64,000 bases of DNA from Methyloceanibacter methanicus (GTDB taxonomy: Bacteria > Pseudomonadota > Alphaproteobacteria > Rhizobiales > Methyloligellaceae): the NCBI RefSeq assembly GCF_001723285.1, contig NZ_LPWG01000010.1, positions 310,001 to 374,000 of the forward strand. Reading direction: 5' to 3'. A program made the translations under genes and the position numbers. Positions 27,103-36,977 of the stretch are shown one piece after another. Numbering within the stretch: position 1 is the stretch's first letter; each line of letters opens with the position of its first letter. The notes beneath the pieces were generated by a model. That model made no database searches, was not told where the DNA came from, and saw nothing but the letters and a program-made list of their open reading frames with translations.

Positions 27103-29776
27103 GTGGGGGGACGAAGCCGGAAGGTCAAGGCAACAGCCGGCGAAGAGGCGACGGGGACTGAGATCAGTGCGCGCGCGAACGAGGAGACGCCGGCCGAGGG
27201 AGACACAAGTCCTGCGGCTGCGCGACTGCCCCAACCGTTCGCGGACTGGTTCGCCGCCCGGGGCTGGCATCCGCGCGCCCACCAGCTCGAGTTGCTGGAG
27301 AAGGTGACGGGCGGATCGGACGCGCTCCTGATCGCGCCCACGGGCGGCGGCAAGACGCTCGCCGGGTTCCTGCCGAGCCTGATCGATCTTGCCGGCCGGC
27401 GTGCCGGCAAACGCGAGAGCGGCGTTCACACGCTCTACGTCTCGCCGCTCAAGGCGCTCGCGACCGACATCGCGCGCAACCTTGCAACACCCGTCGCCGA
27501 AATGGGCCTGCCCGTGCAGATCGAGACCCGGACCGGCGACACGCCGCAATCCCGCCGCGCGCGTCAGCGCATCTTGCCGCCCGATATTCTGCTGACGACG
27601 CCCGAACAGATCGCGCTGATGCTTTCGCACAAGAGCGCGGCCCAGATCTTCGGCAATCTCAAATGCGTCGTTCTCGACGAGTTGCATGCCTTGAGCGCCA
27701 GCAAGCGCGGCGATCTTCTGGCCTTGGATCTGGCGCGTCTGCGGGCTCTCTCGCCGGACTTGCGCGCGATAGGCCTGTCGGCCACGGTCGCGCGTCCCTT
27801 CGAGCTTTCGGCCTATCTGGTGCCGCAGAACGGCGACGGCGGGGCGCCTGCGACCCATTTCGCCGACATCGTCACCACCTCCGGCGGCGTGAAGGCCGAC
27901 ATTACGATCCTCAAATCCGACGCGGATGTGCCCTGGGCCGGACATTCAGCGCGCTATGCGCTTCCGGAAATCTACGAGGCGATCAAGGCGCACAAACTCT
28001 CGCTCATGTTCGTCAACACGCGCTCGCAGGCCGAGTTGCTGTTCAACGAGCTATGGCGCTGCAACGACGACAATCTGCCGATCGCGCTCCATCACGGGTC
28101 GCTCGACGTGAGTCAGCGGCGCAAAGTCGAAGCGGCCATGGTGGCCGGAAAGCTTCGCGCGGTCGTGTGCACCTCGACGCTGGATCTCGGCATCGACTGG
28201 GGCGATGTCGATCTCGTGGTCAATGTCGGTGCCCCGAAAGGCGCAAGCCGGCTCGCGCAACGGATCGGCCGCGCCAACCACCGGCTGGACGAACCCAGCA
28301 AGGCGCTCCTGGTGCCGGCCAACAGATTCGAGGTCATGGAGTGCCAGGCCGCGCTCGAGGCGGCGGCGGAAGGCCAGCAGGACACGCCGCCCACGCGCCC
28401 CGGCGCGCTCGATGTGCTCGCCCAGCACATTCTCGGGACGGCCTGCGCGGAACCTTTCGACTCCGACTTTCTTTTTACTGAGGTCACGAGCGCGTCGCCC
28501 TATCGCGATCTCACCCGCGAGAGCTTCGATCAGGTGCTCGCCTTCGTGGCGACGGGTGGTTACGCGCTCGCCAATTACGATCGCTATGCCAAACTGAAAC
28601 GCACCAAAGAGGGCACTTACCGCGTGGCCCATCCGCGTATCGCGCAGCAATACCGCTTGAACGTCGGCACCATCGTCGAGGCGCCGATGCTGCGCGTGCG
28701 GTTGGCGCGGGCGAAAGGCGGGGCGCTCAAGCCGACGGGCATGCTCGCCGGCGGGCGCGTTCTCGGCGAGGTCGAGGAGTACTTCATCGAGCAACTCGCG
28801 CCGGCGACACCTTCGTCTTCGCGGGCGAGGTGTTGCGCTTCCAGGGTTTGCGCGAGATGGACGCGATCGTCACCCGTGCGCATGCCACGGACGCCAAGGT
28901 GCCCGCCTATGAGGGCGGTAAGTTCCCGCTCTCGACCTATCTCGCCGAGCGCGTGCGTCTGATGCTGGCCGAGCGGCGGCACTGGGCCAAATTGCCGGAC
29001 CAGGTCTCCTACTGGCTGAGGCTGCAATCGGCGTTTTCGATCGTTCCCACGCGCGCGAAATGCTGATCGAGACCTTTCCGCGCGGGCAGCGCCACTATCT
29101 TGTCTGCTATCCGTTCGAGGGCAGGCTCGCCCACCAGACGCTCGGCATGCTTCTCACGCGGCGTCTGGAGCGGGCGGGCGCGGCACCGCTCGGCTTTGTC
29201 GCCAATGAATATGCGCTGGCGGTCTGGGGCCTCAACGATATGGGCGCCATGATTGCGAACGGGCGCCTGGACCTCAAGGACCTCTTCGACGAGGACATGC
29301 TGGGCGACGACCTCGATGCCTGGCTCGCCGAATCCAATCTGATGAAGCGGTCCTTCCGGGTCTGCGCCATCATTTCCGGCCTGATCGAGCGGCGGCATCC
29401 TGGTCAGGAGAAATCGGGGCGCCAGATGACCGCCTCCTCCGATCTCATCTACGATGTCCTGCGCCAGCATGAGCCCGATCACGTCCTGCTGAAGGCCGCT
29501 TTTGCCGATGCGGCAACCGGGCTCATCGATCTGCGGCGGCTGGGCGAATTCTTGAAGCGAATTGGCGGACGAATCAGGCATAGTGCGGTGAGTCGCGTAT
29601 CGCCGCTTGCCGTTCCCGTCATGCTCGATATCGGGCGTGAAAGCGTTCCGGGCGATGCCGGCGACACTCTGTTGCGTGAGACCGCCGAAGAACTCGTCGC
29701 CGAAGCTCTGGGAGAAGGGGCCTTGGGTGAAGAGACGCAGAGCCCTGGGGGGGAGCATGCTGCAAGCCAGACTTGA
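27103..29776 (+). CDS. Ligase-associated DEXH-box (Lhr-like) DNA helicase, two indels
   Basis: Superfamily 2 helicase of the bacterial ligase-associated DNA repair cluster. Walker A is LIAPTGGGKTLAGF, Walker B VVLDELHAL, motif III SATVARP, and motif VI QRIGRANHR. The start used is GTG 27103. Three frames join end to end. A missing base near 28802-28804 (CCGGCGAC) restores APGDTFVFAGEVLRF, and a missing C near 29047-29050 restores IVPHAREMLIETFPRG. Corrected length is about 890 residues, near the family norm. The stop overlaps pdeM. No ATP-dependent ligase gene is within the window. Confidence 0.87.
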
Positions 29777-30482
29777 TCTCATGCCAGAGACCGCACCGAC
29801 ATTGCGTTCGCATCTCACGATCGGACGACATTCGCTGCAGCCGCTCACGGCCGGCGCCCTGTACTGGCAGGCGCAAGACGCGTTGCTCGTCGCCGATCTC
29901 CATTTGGAGAAGGGCGCGGCCTTTGCCGCCCGCGGCATGCTGCTTCCGCCCTACGACACGCGGGCGACCCTATCGCGGCTGCAAAGGATCATCGACGCGC
30001 TCGATCCAAGCCGCGTCATTGCGCTTGGCGACAGCTTCCACCGCAGCGAATGCGCCGACAATCTAGTTGAGGACGATTTCGCGCTGTTGCGGTCGCTGCA
30101 AAAGGGGCGGGATTGGTTTTGGATCTGCGGCAACCACGATCCGCATCTGCCCGACAGTGTTGGCGGGACGGTCTGCGGCTCGCTCACCATCGAGGGCGTC
30201 GTGTTGCGGCACGAGCCGTCGAATACGGCCATGGGCCCCGAGATCGTCGGGCATCTGCATCCCATCGCGCGGATTTCCAGGCGCGGCACCGTTGTCCGGC
30301 GCCGCTGCTTCGCCACCGATGGCAGCCGCCTGGTGATGCCGGCGTTTGGTGCCTATACGGGCGGGCTCAACGTCCTGGACGAGGCCTTCAAATCGCTCTT
30401 CTCCTGGCAGCAGCTCGAAGCCTGGATGATGGGGCGCCACGCGGTCTATCCCGTGTTGGGCAGTTTGCTGCGGCCCGACTGA
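29757..30482 (+). CDS. pdeM: Ligase-associated DNA damage response metallophosphoesterase
   Basis: Nuclease of the ligase-associated repair cluster, 241 residues from ATG 29757, which lies inside the 3' end of the helicase gene after a G-rich ribosome site. Metallophosphoesterase motifs run in order: ADLHLEKGAAFAARG, IALGDSFHR, CGNHDPHLP, RHEP and GHLHPIARI. The two-metal site is complete. The overlap with the helicase shows an operon and supports the DNA-repair assignment. Confidence 0.9.
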   Translation: MLQARLDLMPETAPTLRSHLTIGRHSLQPLTAGALYWQAQDALLVADLHLEKGAAFAARGMLLPPYDTRATLSRLQRIIDALDPSRVIALGDSFHRSECADNLVEDDFALLRSLQKGRDWFWICGNHDPHLPDSVGGTVCGSLTIEGVVLRHEPSNTAMGPEIVGHLHPIARISRRGTVVRRRCFATDGSRLVMPAFGAYTGGLNVLDEAFKSLFSWQQLEAWMMGRHAVYPVLGSLLRPD

Positions 30483-30489
30483 GGGCCCG

Positions 30490-31302
30490 CTAGTCACGGC
30501 GGAACGCGAACCAGCCCATCAGCCCCGCGAGCACGGCGATCGCGATGCCCAGCAGGCCGTACAGGAACGGCTTGTGGAAGGCGAGATTGTAGATCGTCGC
30601 CTCCATCCCGGCCTTGGTGACCTCCAACGACCCGTTGGTCCGGCTCGCAAGGTCACCGTCGCGGAAGAGGTAGACGTCCACGAGATAGAGGCCCGTGGAC
30701 AGGTTCACCGGCAACGCAACTGTTCCGCGGAACAGGCTGCGGCCGATAAACACCACGCCGGAATCGTTGACCGTGTACAGATTCCTTTCTTCCATCAGCC
30801 GGATCAGGGCGGATTTGAAGCTCTGCTCCTGCGGGCTGCCGGCCGTGTCGCGGCTGAAATCGAGTGCCGAGAGGCCGATCCCAAGTTCGCGCAGAGTGTC
30901 GTCGGAAGCGATCGCCCGGATCGGCCGGGAGGACAGAACCGCGTAGAAGCTTGGGATATCCGTATACGTCTTGCCGGGGCCGTTTATCCAGAGCCCGGCC
31001 ACGCGCGTCTTCTTCCGCACCACGACCGAATCGTTTGGGCCGCGAACCACGGCGATCACATCGTAGGTCCCGCTGGCCGGCATCCGGGCATCGCTGAAAT
31101 CGACACTTCCGAAAATGAGGATCTCGATGCCGGTGAAATTCGATTGGATGGTGATCTGGCGGGTCGAGATGTCGGCCTGCACCTTCTCCTGACTGGTCCC
31201 CGGTTTGACGACGGGGGCCGGGGGCACGGGAGCCTGGGCGCGCGCGGCACCGCCAAGGAGCATCACGAATAGGAGTAGAAGGCCGAGTCGAGAGACGCCC
31301 AT
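30490..31302 (-). CDS. TIGR02186-type exported membrane protein paired with a TSUP permease
   Basis: 270 residues from ATG 31302. It has a signal peptide (LGLLLLFVMLLGGAARAQ), a periplasmic domain with QADISTRQITIQSNFTGIEI and LFRGTVALPVNLSTGLYLVD, and a C-terminal anchor (LLGIAIAVLAGLMGWFAFRR). It starts next to the stop of the upstream TSUP permease, so the pair is co-transcribed; this pairing is common in alphaproteobacteria. A role in sulfur-compound transport is inferred from the partner. Confidence 0.82.
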   Translation of the reverse strand: MGVSRLGLLLLFVMLLGGAARAQAPVPPAPVVKPGTSQEKVQADISTRQITIQSNFTGIEILIFGSVDFSDARMPASGTYDVIAVVRGPNDSVVVRKKTRVAGLWINGPGKTYTDIPSFYAVLSSRPIRAIASDDTLRELGIGLSALDFSRDTAGSPQEQSFKSALIRLMEERNLYTVNDSGVVFIGRSLFRGTVALPVNLSTGLYLVDVYLFRDGDLASRTNGSLEVTKAGMEATIYNLAFHKPFLYGLLGIAIAVLAGLMGWFAFRRD

Positions 31303-31303
31303 C

Positions 31304-32230
31304 TCAGCCTCCCGCCGCCGGAATGATGCTGTAGATATCGGCCGGGCGTGCAACCAGGTCGATCAGGATACGGACGGCGACCCCGAGCACCATAAGCGCC
31401 AGCAGCGCGCGGAGCTGCTCGCCGCGCAGTTTCTGGCCCGCCCGCACGCCGAACTGGCCGCCGATGACGCCGCCGATGATGAGCAGGAAAGCGAGAAGGA
31501 TGTCGAGCGTGTGGTTCAGCGTGGCGTGCAACAGCGTCACCAGCGCCGTCACGAAGATGATCTGAAAGATCGACGTGCCGACGACGATGTTGGTCGGCAT
31601 GCGCAAAATGTAGATCATGGCCGGAACCATGATGAAGCCGCCGCCCACGCCCAGGAACGACGCCAGCAGTCCCACCAATCCGCCGATCGCCAGCGGCGGA
31701 ATGGCGCTGATGTAGAGCCGCGACCGTGGAAAGCGCATCTTGAAGGGCAGGCCGTGGATCCAATTGTGCTGGCCCGACTTCCGTGCGGACACGCTCTTGC
31801 CCGCCCGCTGACGCCGCATCACGTTGACGCTCTCCCACAGCATCAGCGCGCCGATCGTGCCGAGAAAGACGACGTAGGTCAGCGAGATGATGAGTCCTGC
31901 CTGTCCCACGCCGCGCAGATATTTCAAGAGGAGGACGCCGACGAGCGCGCCGGCGACGCCGCCGGCGATCAGGAGGGCGCCCATGTGCAGATCGACATTG
32001 CCGCGCCGCCACTGAGCGAGCGTGCCGGAAACCGAAGTGCCGACGATCTGATTGGCGCCCGTGGCCACGGCGATGGCGGGGGGGATGCCGGAAAGCATCA
32101 GAAACGGTGTGAGCAGGAAGCCCCCGCCGACGCCGAACATGCCCGACAGAAACCCCACCGCCGCACCGAGACCCAGCATCACCAAGAGGTTCACTGAAAT
32201 CTCGGCAATCGGCAGATAAATCTGGAACAT
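31304..32230 (-). CDS. TSUP (TauE/SafE) family permease
   Basis: 308 residues from ATG 32230 (MFQIYLPIAEISVNLLVMLG). Two repeated halves carry the TSUP signature, GMFGVGGGFLLTPFL and SFLGVGGGFIMVPAM, with about eight membrane spans. The family exports or imports sulfite, sulfolactate and related anions. Partnered with the TIGR02186 gene. A second, different TSUP gene ends the cys operon (47290), so this one may serve another substrate. Confidence 0.88.
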   Translation of the reverse strand: MFQIYLPIAEISVNLLVMLGLGAAVGFLSGMFGVGGGFLLTPFLMLSGIPPAIAVATGANQIVGTSVSGTLAQWRRGNVDLHMGALLIAGGVAGALVGVLLLKYLRGVGQAGLIISLTYVVFLGTIGALMLWESVNVMRRQRAGKSVSARKSGQHNWIHGLPFKMRFPRSRLYISAIPPLAIGGLVGLLASFLGVGGGFIMVPAMIYILRMPTNIVVGTSIFQIIFVTALVTLLHATLNHTLDILLAFLLIIGGVIGGQFGVRAGQKLRGEQLRALLALMVLGVAVRILIDLVARPADIYSIIPAAGG

Positions 32231-32377
32231 CGGCTGGTCGGTCAGAGGCGGAGCGCTCGTGCACCGTGTTCGCCGCACGCCGACGAGTCAATGCGCTAAG
32301 CGGATCGAGTTGCAATTCTCACCGAATTTCAGGCGGAAGTGTGGACAGGCTGCCGGATGGGCGCAGCCCGCCGGGGT

Positions 32378-35359
32378 CTAGCTTGCGAGAGCCTCGAGTT
32401 GAGCGACCAGGGGGACCGTGACTTCTCCGGTCTCGGCGAGGCCATTCCGCTGCTGGAAGCGCTTGACGCCCGCACGGGTCTTCTCTCCGGACAAGCCGTC
32501 GGGGATGCCCACATCGTAGCCGAGCTTGTTGAGCAGCGTCTGGGCCCGGCTCACCAGCGTGGACCCTTGGGGCGGTTTGGTCTCGGCCGCCGCGGAGGTC
32601 TTGCCTCCCCAGGAATCGGGCTCGGCCACCGTGTTCGCTTCCGGCGAGATCGCCTTCGGCTTCCAGTTGGCGACCTTCCCGTCGACAGCCACGATCGTCT
32701 CCGCCGGCAGTTTCGCGGCGACCAGGTCACGGCGCTTCTGCGCTTCCGTATCGCCCTGCTTGGCCGCCAGCACGTACCATTTATAAGCGTCGGCGAGATC
32801 CTTGCTCCGGCCCAGGCCGTGCTCGGCCAGGATGCCGAGATTGAACTGGCTGTCCGCCAGGCCCCGCAGGGCCGCTTCTCCGTACCATTTCGAGGCGAGC
32901 GCGTAGTTCGGCGTCGTGCCGCCGCCGCCGCTCACGCTCACGGCGAGATTGTGCATGGCCTTGATGTTGCCGCGCTCGGCCGCCGCCAGGTACCAGCTGC
33001 GGGCCGTGTCGATATTGGCCGTCACGCCCACGCCGCGCTCATACATGGTGCCGAGCCGGTATTGCGCCGGAGCGAGGCCGCCCCGGGCCGCACGCTCCAT
33101 CCATTCGGCGCCCGTCTTCGGATCGGCCATGGTGCCGAGACCGTCGATATAGCGGACGGCGACGGTGTACTGGGCCATGGGGTAGCCCTTCGACGCGGCC
33201 TCGCGCAAGTCTTCCGAGCCCAGGGCGGCCGGCGGCATCGGTCCGCTCACGGATGTTGCTGTCAGCTTCTCGGCCATCGCCACCTCGGTCGCGGAAGCGG
33301 GCTCCTCGACGGAGAATTCCACATCGCCCGGGAGGGCCGCGGCCTCGGTCGACTTCAGCGAGGCAAGTTGGGGCGCGGGCGTGATCTCGCTCGCGGGCAT
33401 GCCTCGGGCGGGCGACTTGGGAATGTCGGTCACGCCGGGCACGGCCTGGCCGACCCGGTCTTGCAGCGGCACCATACCGGGAATAGGCGCGATCTCCGGA
33501 GTGGGCAGGAGCCGGAACGACCCGGATTGCTGGTCGCCGGGGCCCTGGCCGGCTTCCGCCGGCGTGCCCTCTGCGGCCGGCTGCCCCGCGCCGCTTTGCG
33601 GGAGCGCGCCGACATCGTCGGCCGTCTTGGACCCAAGCCGTCCATAGAGCAGGAGCGCGCTGATCGTGAGGAGGATGGCGGCCGAAATGATCAGATAGGG
33701 CCGCTTCCGGCCGCTTGCCTGTTCGGCCGGTGCCGTGTCGAGCACCGGAGCCCGCAAGGGCCGGCGGTCTTCACGAGATTCTGCCAGGGCCGCGGCCTGG
33801 GCCGCCGCGGCTTGGGCGGCGCGGCGCGCGGCGGCGACCATGTCGTCGGACGCACCAGCCTCCCAGTCCGATTCTGGTTCCGGGGTTCGGGCCTGCGGGC
33901 TACCTTCCACATGCGGGGCTCTGGCCCGCTCGAAGGCGGCCAGAAGGTTTCGTGGCTTGACGTTGGCGCCCGTGGCATCGAGCCGGCTGCGCAACGACTC
34001 CTTGACGCGCAGTTCAGCCTCGTCGGGGCTCGAGGGCGCTGGCCGCCGGGCTGCGATGCCGTTGGCCTCGGGCCCCGGTGCCGGGGCGGTTGCGCGGGCC
34101 GCGCGCGGCCTGGCGTCTTTGTCCGGTGCCTCCGTTTGCGGCGGTCGCGTGCGCGGCGGCTGAGATGCGGCCGCGGCCGGTCCGGCCGGTCTTGGCCGCT
34201 GGCGTTCGGATTTCGCGACGAAAGGATTGGTCTGAGGCGAACGCGCGACGGGGCGTTCGACCTGTTGCACGAGCTCCTTCAGAGACTCGTGAACCGATTG
34301 AAGCGAGCTGTTGAGCTTATCGTCCGCCTGCCGGCTGGTACTGCTCACCGCGTTGAGTTCGCGCTGCATCGCCTCGAGACGCTCGGTTGTCTTTTGCGAG
34401 TCGTCGGCGACCAGGCGCGCGGCCTCCACGGCGGCCTTGGCCGCGATCTCCTGAAGCTGCGCCGCATCGATCTCGGGGGTCGTGCGGCTTGCGTCCTTGT
34501 CTTCCAAACGTGCGAGCAATTGGACCAGGCGTTCCTCGACGCCGCCGAGCCGGCCGAGCTGTTCTTCGGCGCGGGTCAACTGGCGGCCCATGTCGGCAAT
34601 CTGCTGCTCCACATGTTCCAGGGCCGCCCGGTTCGGCGCGGCCTCGAGGGACTGGGCGATCTGGTGGCCGACCTCCTCGAGACGGGCGTTCAGCGCCTCG
34701 ATCGTGCTGCTCGGCATTGCCGCGCCGATCGACTGTTCCAGCCGGTTCGCCATCTCGGCGAGCCGGTTGTCGAAATCCGCAGGCGCCAGGGGCTTCGGCT
34801 CCCAAGCCCAGTCGGCCGGCTCGAGGTCCGGGGCCAGGTGGCTGGGCCCACGCGAGGACGAGATCGATTGGGCGAAGGGGCTGGGCGGGGGCGTCGGGCG
34901 GGCGGCTCGGACGGTGTCGTCGTCGAGGTCGCCCCGGAGGCCGCCCGTGAGCACGCGGCCCAAACGTTCGAAATCGTCGAGGTGCGTCTTGGGTTCGCTC
35001 TCCAGACGCCGGGCCAGGCTGCTGACCTGTTCGTGGAGCCGGTCGAAGGTCTCGGCATTTTCGGGCGTGCTCGTGCTGCGCGCGGCATCCGTCGTCTGCG
35101 AGAGCTGATCGAGTCTTGCGTGAAGCTCGTCGAGGGCCTGGCCGTAGCGGCGCTCGGTCTCCTCGACGCGATCCACCAGCCGGCGCAACAGGGATTCGAC
35201 GGTGCGTTGATCCATGGGCTCGCCGAGAGGCGTATCGAAGGATGGATCGAGGGGCGCGTCGTGGGGTGCCTCCAAGTGCGGCTCGGACCGCCAGCCACCG
35301 GGATTGCTGTCGTTGCCTCCGTCGCGTGCCGAAGTTTGCCAACCTGCCTTTGAAGCCAT
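32378..35359 (-). CDS. Large SEL1-repeat, peptidoglycan-binding membrane protein (PodJ-like)
   Basis: About 993 residues from ATG 35359 (MASKAGWQTSARDGG), after GGGGA; two further in-frame ATGs lie upstream (35371, 35398). Order: a long coiled-coil N-terminal half, a basic Pro/Ala-rich segment, one transmembrane helix (LIISAAILLTISALLLYG), a disordered stretch, four or five SEL1 repeats (AQYRLGTMYERGVGVTANI, FNLGILAEHGLGRSKDLAD), and a C-terminal PG_binding_1 domain (LLNKLGYDVGIPDGLSG). This is the architecture of polar organiser PodJ and relatives. Polar localisation is inferred. Confidence 0.83.
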   Translation of the reverse strand: MASKAGWQTSARDGGNDSNPGGWRSEPHLEAPHDAPLDPSFDTPLGEPMDQRTVESLLRRLVDRVEETERRYGQALDELHARLDQLSQTTDAARSTSTPENAETFDRLHEQVSSLARRLESEPKTHLDDFERLGRVLTGGLRGDLDDDTVRAARPTPPPSPFAQSISSSRGPSHLAPDLEPADWAWEPKPLAPADFDNRLAEMANRLEQSIGAAMPSSTIEALNARLEEVGHQIAQSLEAAPNRAALEHVEQQIADMGRQLTRAEEQLGRLGGVEERLVQLLARLEDKDASRTTPEIDAAQLQEIAAKAAVEAARLVADDSQKTTERLEAMQRELNAVSSTSRQADDKLNSSLQSVHESLKELVQQVERPVARSPQTNPFVAKSERQRPRPAGPAAAASQPPRTRPPQTEAPDKDARPRAARATAPAPGPEANGIAARRPAPSSPDEAELRVKESLRSRLDATGANVKPRNLLAAFERARAPHVEGSPQARTPEPESDWEAGASDDMVAAARRAAQAAAAQAAALAESREDRRPLRAPVLDTAPAEQASGRKRPYLIISAAILLTISALLLYGRLGSKTADDVGALPQSGAGQPAAEGTPAEAGQGPGDQQSGSFRLLPTPEIAPIPGMVPLQDRVGQAVPGVTDIPKSPARGMPASEITPAPQLASLKSTEAAALPGDVEFSVEEPASATEVAMAEKLTATSVSGPMPPAALGSEDLREAASKGYPMAQYTVAVRYIDGLGTMADPKTGAEWMERAARGGLAPAQYRLGTMYERGVGVTANIDTARSWYLAAAERGNIKAMHNLAVSVSGGGGTTPNYALASKWYGEAALRGLADSQFNLGILAEHGLGRSKDLADAYKWYVLAAKQGDTEAQKRRDLVAAKLPAETIVAVDGKVANWKPKAISPEANTVAEPDSWGGKTSAAAETKPPQGSTLVSRAQTLLNKLGYDVGIPDGLSGEKTRAGVKRFQQRNGLAETGEVTVPLVAQLEALAS

Positions 35360-35541
35360 ACCGTTCCCCATGGATAAGCCGCCGTTTCCGCGCCCCAAGC
35401 GGGTTCCGGCGCAAACGCTCGGGTGGTCCCGTCACGCTCGTATGGACGGTGGCAAGGCAGGGTAAATTTTCTCTTAAGGATTGCCCGATATCGGGACAGG
35501 CGGGCCCTGAAAGCGGAATAAATTAGGGGGAGGACGCGCCC

Positions 35542-35979
35542 GTGGCGGGTCTGGAGGAGCGGAGCCATGCCTTGACCGTGCAGACGCGCGGCAAGGGTTT
35601 CGTCGAAGTGACGCGGGCGGTCGCCGCCTGGCTCGAGTCAGTCGGTGCTCAAAGCGGTTTGCTGACGGTCTTCGCCGCCCATACCTCGGCCTCCCTGACG
35701 ATCCAGGAAAATGCCGATCCGAATGTCCGGGTCGACCTGCTCGACGCGCTGGAACGGTTCGCGCCCGAACATCACCCCTACGCCCATCACGAGGAGGGGC
35801 CCGACGACATGCCAAGCCACATCAAATCGATGCTGACCGAGGTCAGCCTCTCGATCCCCGTTCGCGCTGGCGTTATGGCACTCGGCACATGGCAAGGGAT
35901 CTATCTCGTGGAGCACCGTGCCGCGCCGCACCAGCGCCGGCTCGTCCTGAGCTATATCGGCCGCGTGGGTCCGGCCTAA
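35542..35979 (+). CDS. YjbQ/UPF0047 family protein
   Basis: 145 residues from GTG 35542. The family core is visible: FAAHTSASLTIQENADPNVR, a His-rich stretch (PEHHPYAHHEEGPDDMPSHI) and GTWQGIYLVEHRAAPHQRR. Members are annotated as a secondary thiamine-phosphate synthase type; the physiological role is unsettled. Single gene between two oppositely oriented neighbours. Confidence 0.88.
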   Translation: MAGLEERSHALTVQTRGKGFVEVTRAVAAWLESVGAQSGLLTVFAAHTSASLTIQENADPNVRVDLLDALERFAPEHHPYAHHEEGPDDMPSHIKSMLTEVSLSIPVRAGVMALGTWQGIYLVEHRAAPHQRRLVLSYIGRVGPA

Positions 35980-35995
35980 TCAGTCGCCCGCGCAG

Positions 35996-36967
35996 TCAAT
36001 CGCCAGCGTAGGTCCGTGTCGCGGCGATCAGGGCGTGCACGATGCCCGGTTCCGTCATGGCATGCCCGGCGTCCGGAACCACGCGCAATTCGGCCGCAGG
36101 CCAGGCGTTGGCCAGGTCGAACGCATTCTTCATCGGCGTGACCACGTCGTAGCGGCCATGGACGATCGTCCCGGGAATGGCGCTCAGGCGGTCCGCGTTG
36201 CACAAGAGCTGACCGTCGTCTTCGAAGAACCCGCCATGGACGACGTAGTGGCACTCGATGCGCGCAAGGGCGAGCGCGTAGTAGTCCGCGGTGAGATGGC
36301 GCTCGCGGTCGTGGTCCGGAAGCAACGACAGGGTCCGTCCCTCCCAAGCGGTCCATGCGCGCGCGGCCGCGAGCCGGACGTCCTCGTCCGGACTCGTCAA
36401 GCGCTTGTAATAGGCGCCGATCAAGTCGCCGCGCTCGTTCTCCGGAATGGCGCGGGTGAACTCGGCGAAGGCCTCGGGAAACAGCCAGTTGCAGCCGTCC
36501 CGATAGAACCAGTCGAGTTCGGAACGCCGCATGAGGAAAATACCCCGCAGGATCAGTTCGCGGACACGGTCCGGGTGCGTCTGCGCATAGGCGAGGGCGA
36601 GGGCCGACCCCCAAGAGCCGCCGAACACCTGCCAGGTTTCGATGTCGAGATGGGCGCGCAGGGCTTCCATGTCGGCGACGAGGTCCCAGGTCGTGTTGTG
36701 TTCGATCGCGGCATGGGGGAGCGATCGCCCGCAGCCGCGTTGATCGAACAGCACGATCCGGTAGAGCCGGGGATCGTGGAAGCGGCGCATGACCGGCGCG
36801 ACGCCGGCGCCCGGTCCGCCGTGCAGGACGACGACAGGCTTGCCTACCGGGGATCCGCATTCCTCGAAATGCAGCTCGTGCCCGCCGGAGACCTTGAGGC
36901 GTCCCGAGCGAAAGGGCACGGTCGCGGGGTAGAGGGGAAAGCGCTGCGGCTCGGTCGGGGTGTTCAA
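35996..36967 (-). CDS. pip: Prolyl aminopeptidase (proline iminopeptidase)
   Basis: Alpha/beta-hydrolase that releases N-terminal proline. Oxyanion/HGGP motif VVVLHGGPGAGVAP, nucleophile elbow GGSWGSALALAYA, then ELILRGIFLMRRSELDWFY and the acid/base part HGRYDVVTP and VPDAGHAM. The start is probably TTG 36967, 10 bases after the symporter stop; no ATG lies near and the longer ORF runs into the symporter gene. About 323 residues, the normal size. Confidence 0.88.
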   Translation of the reverse strand: MNTPTEPQRFPLYPATVPFRSGRLKVSGGHELHFEECGSPVGKPVVVLHGGPGAGVAPVMRRFHDPRLYRIVLFDQRGCGRSLPHAAIEHNTTWDLVADMEALRAHLDIETWQVFGGSWGSALALAYAQTHPDRVRELILRGIFLMRRSELDWFYRDGCNWLFPEAFAEFTRAIPENERGDLIGAYYKRLTSPDEDVRLAAARAWTAWEGRTLSLLPDHDRERHLTADYYALALARIECHYVVHGGFFEDDGQLLCNADRLSAIPGTIVHGRYDVVTPMKNAFDLANAWPAAELRVVPDAGHAMTEPGIVHALIAATRTYAGD

Positions 36968-36977
36968 GCGATGCTCG

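Noticed and set aside
32339..35353. A 1004-codon plus-strand ORF opposite the SEL1 protein gene
   Set aside because: Arg/Gly-rich translation without family motifs. It is the shadow of a high-GC gene whose minus-strand product has SEL1 and peptidoglycan-binding domains.
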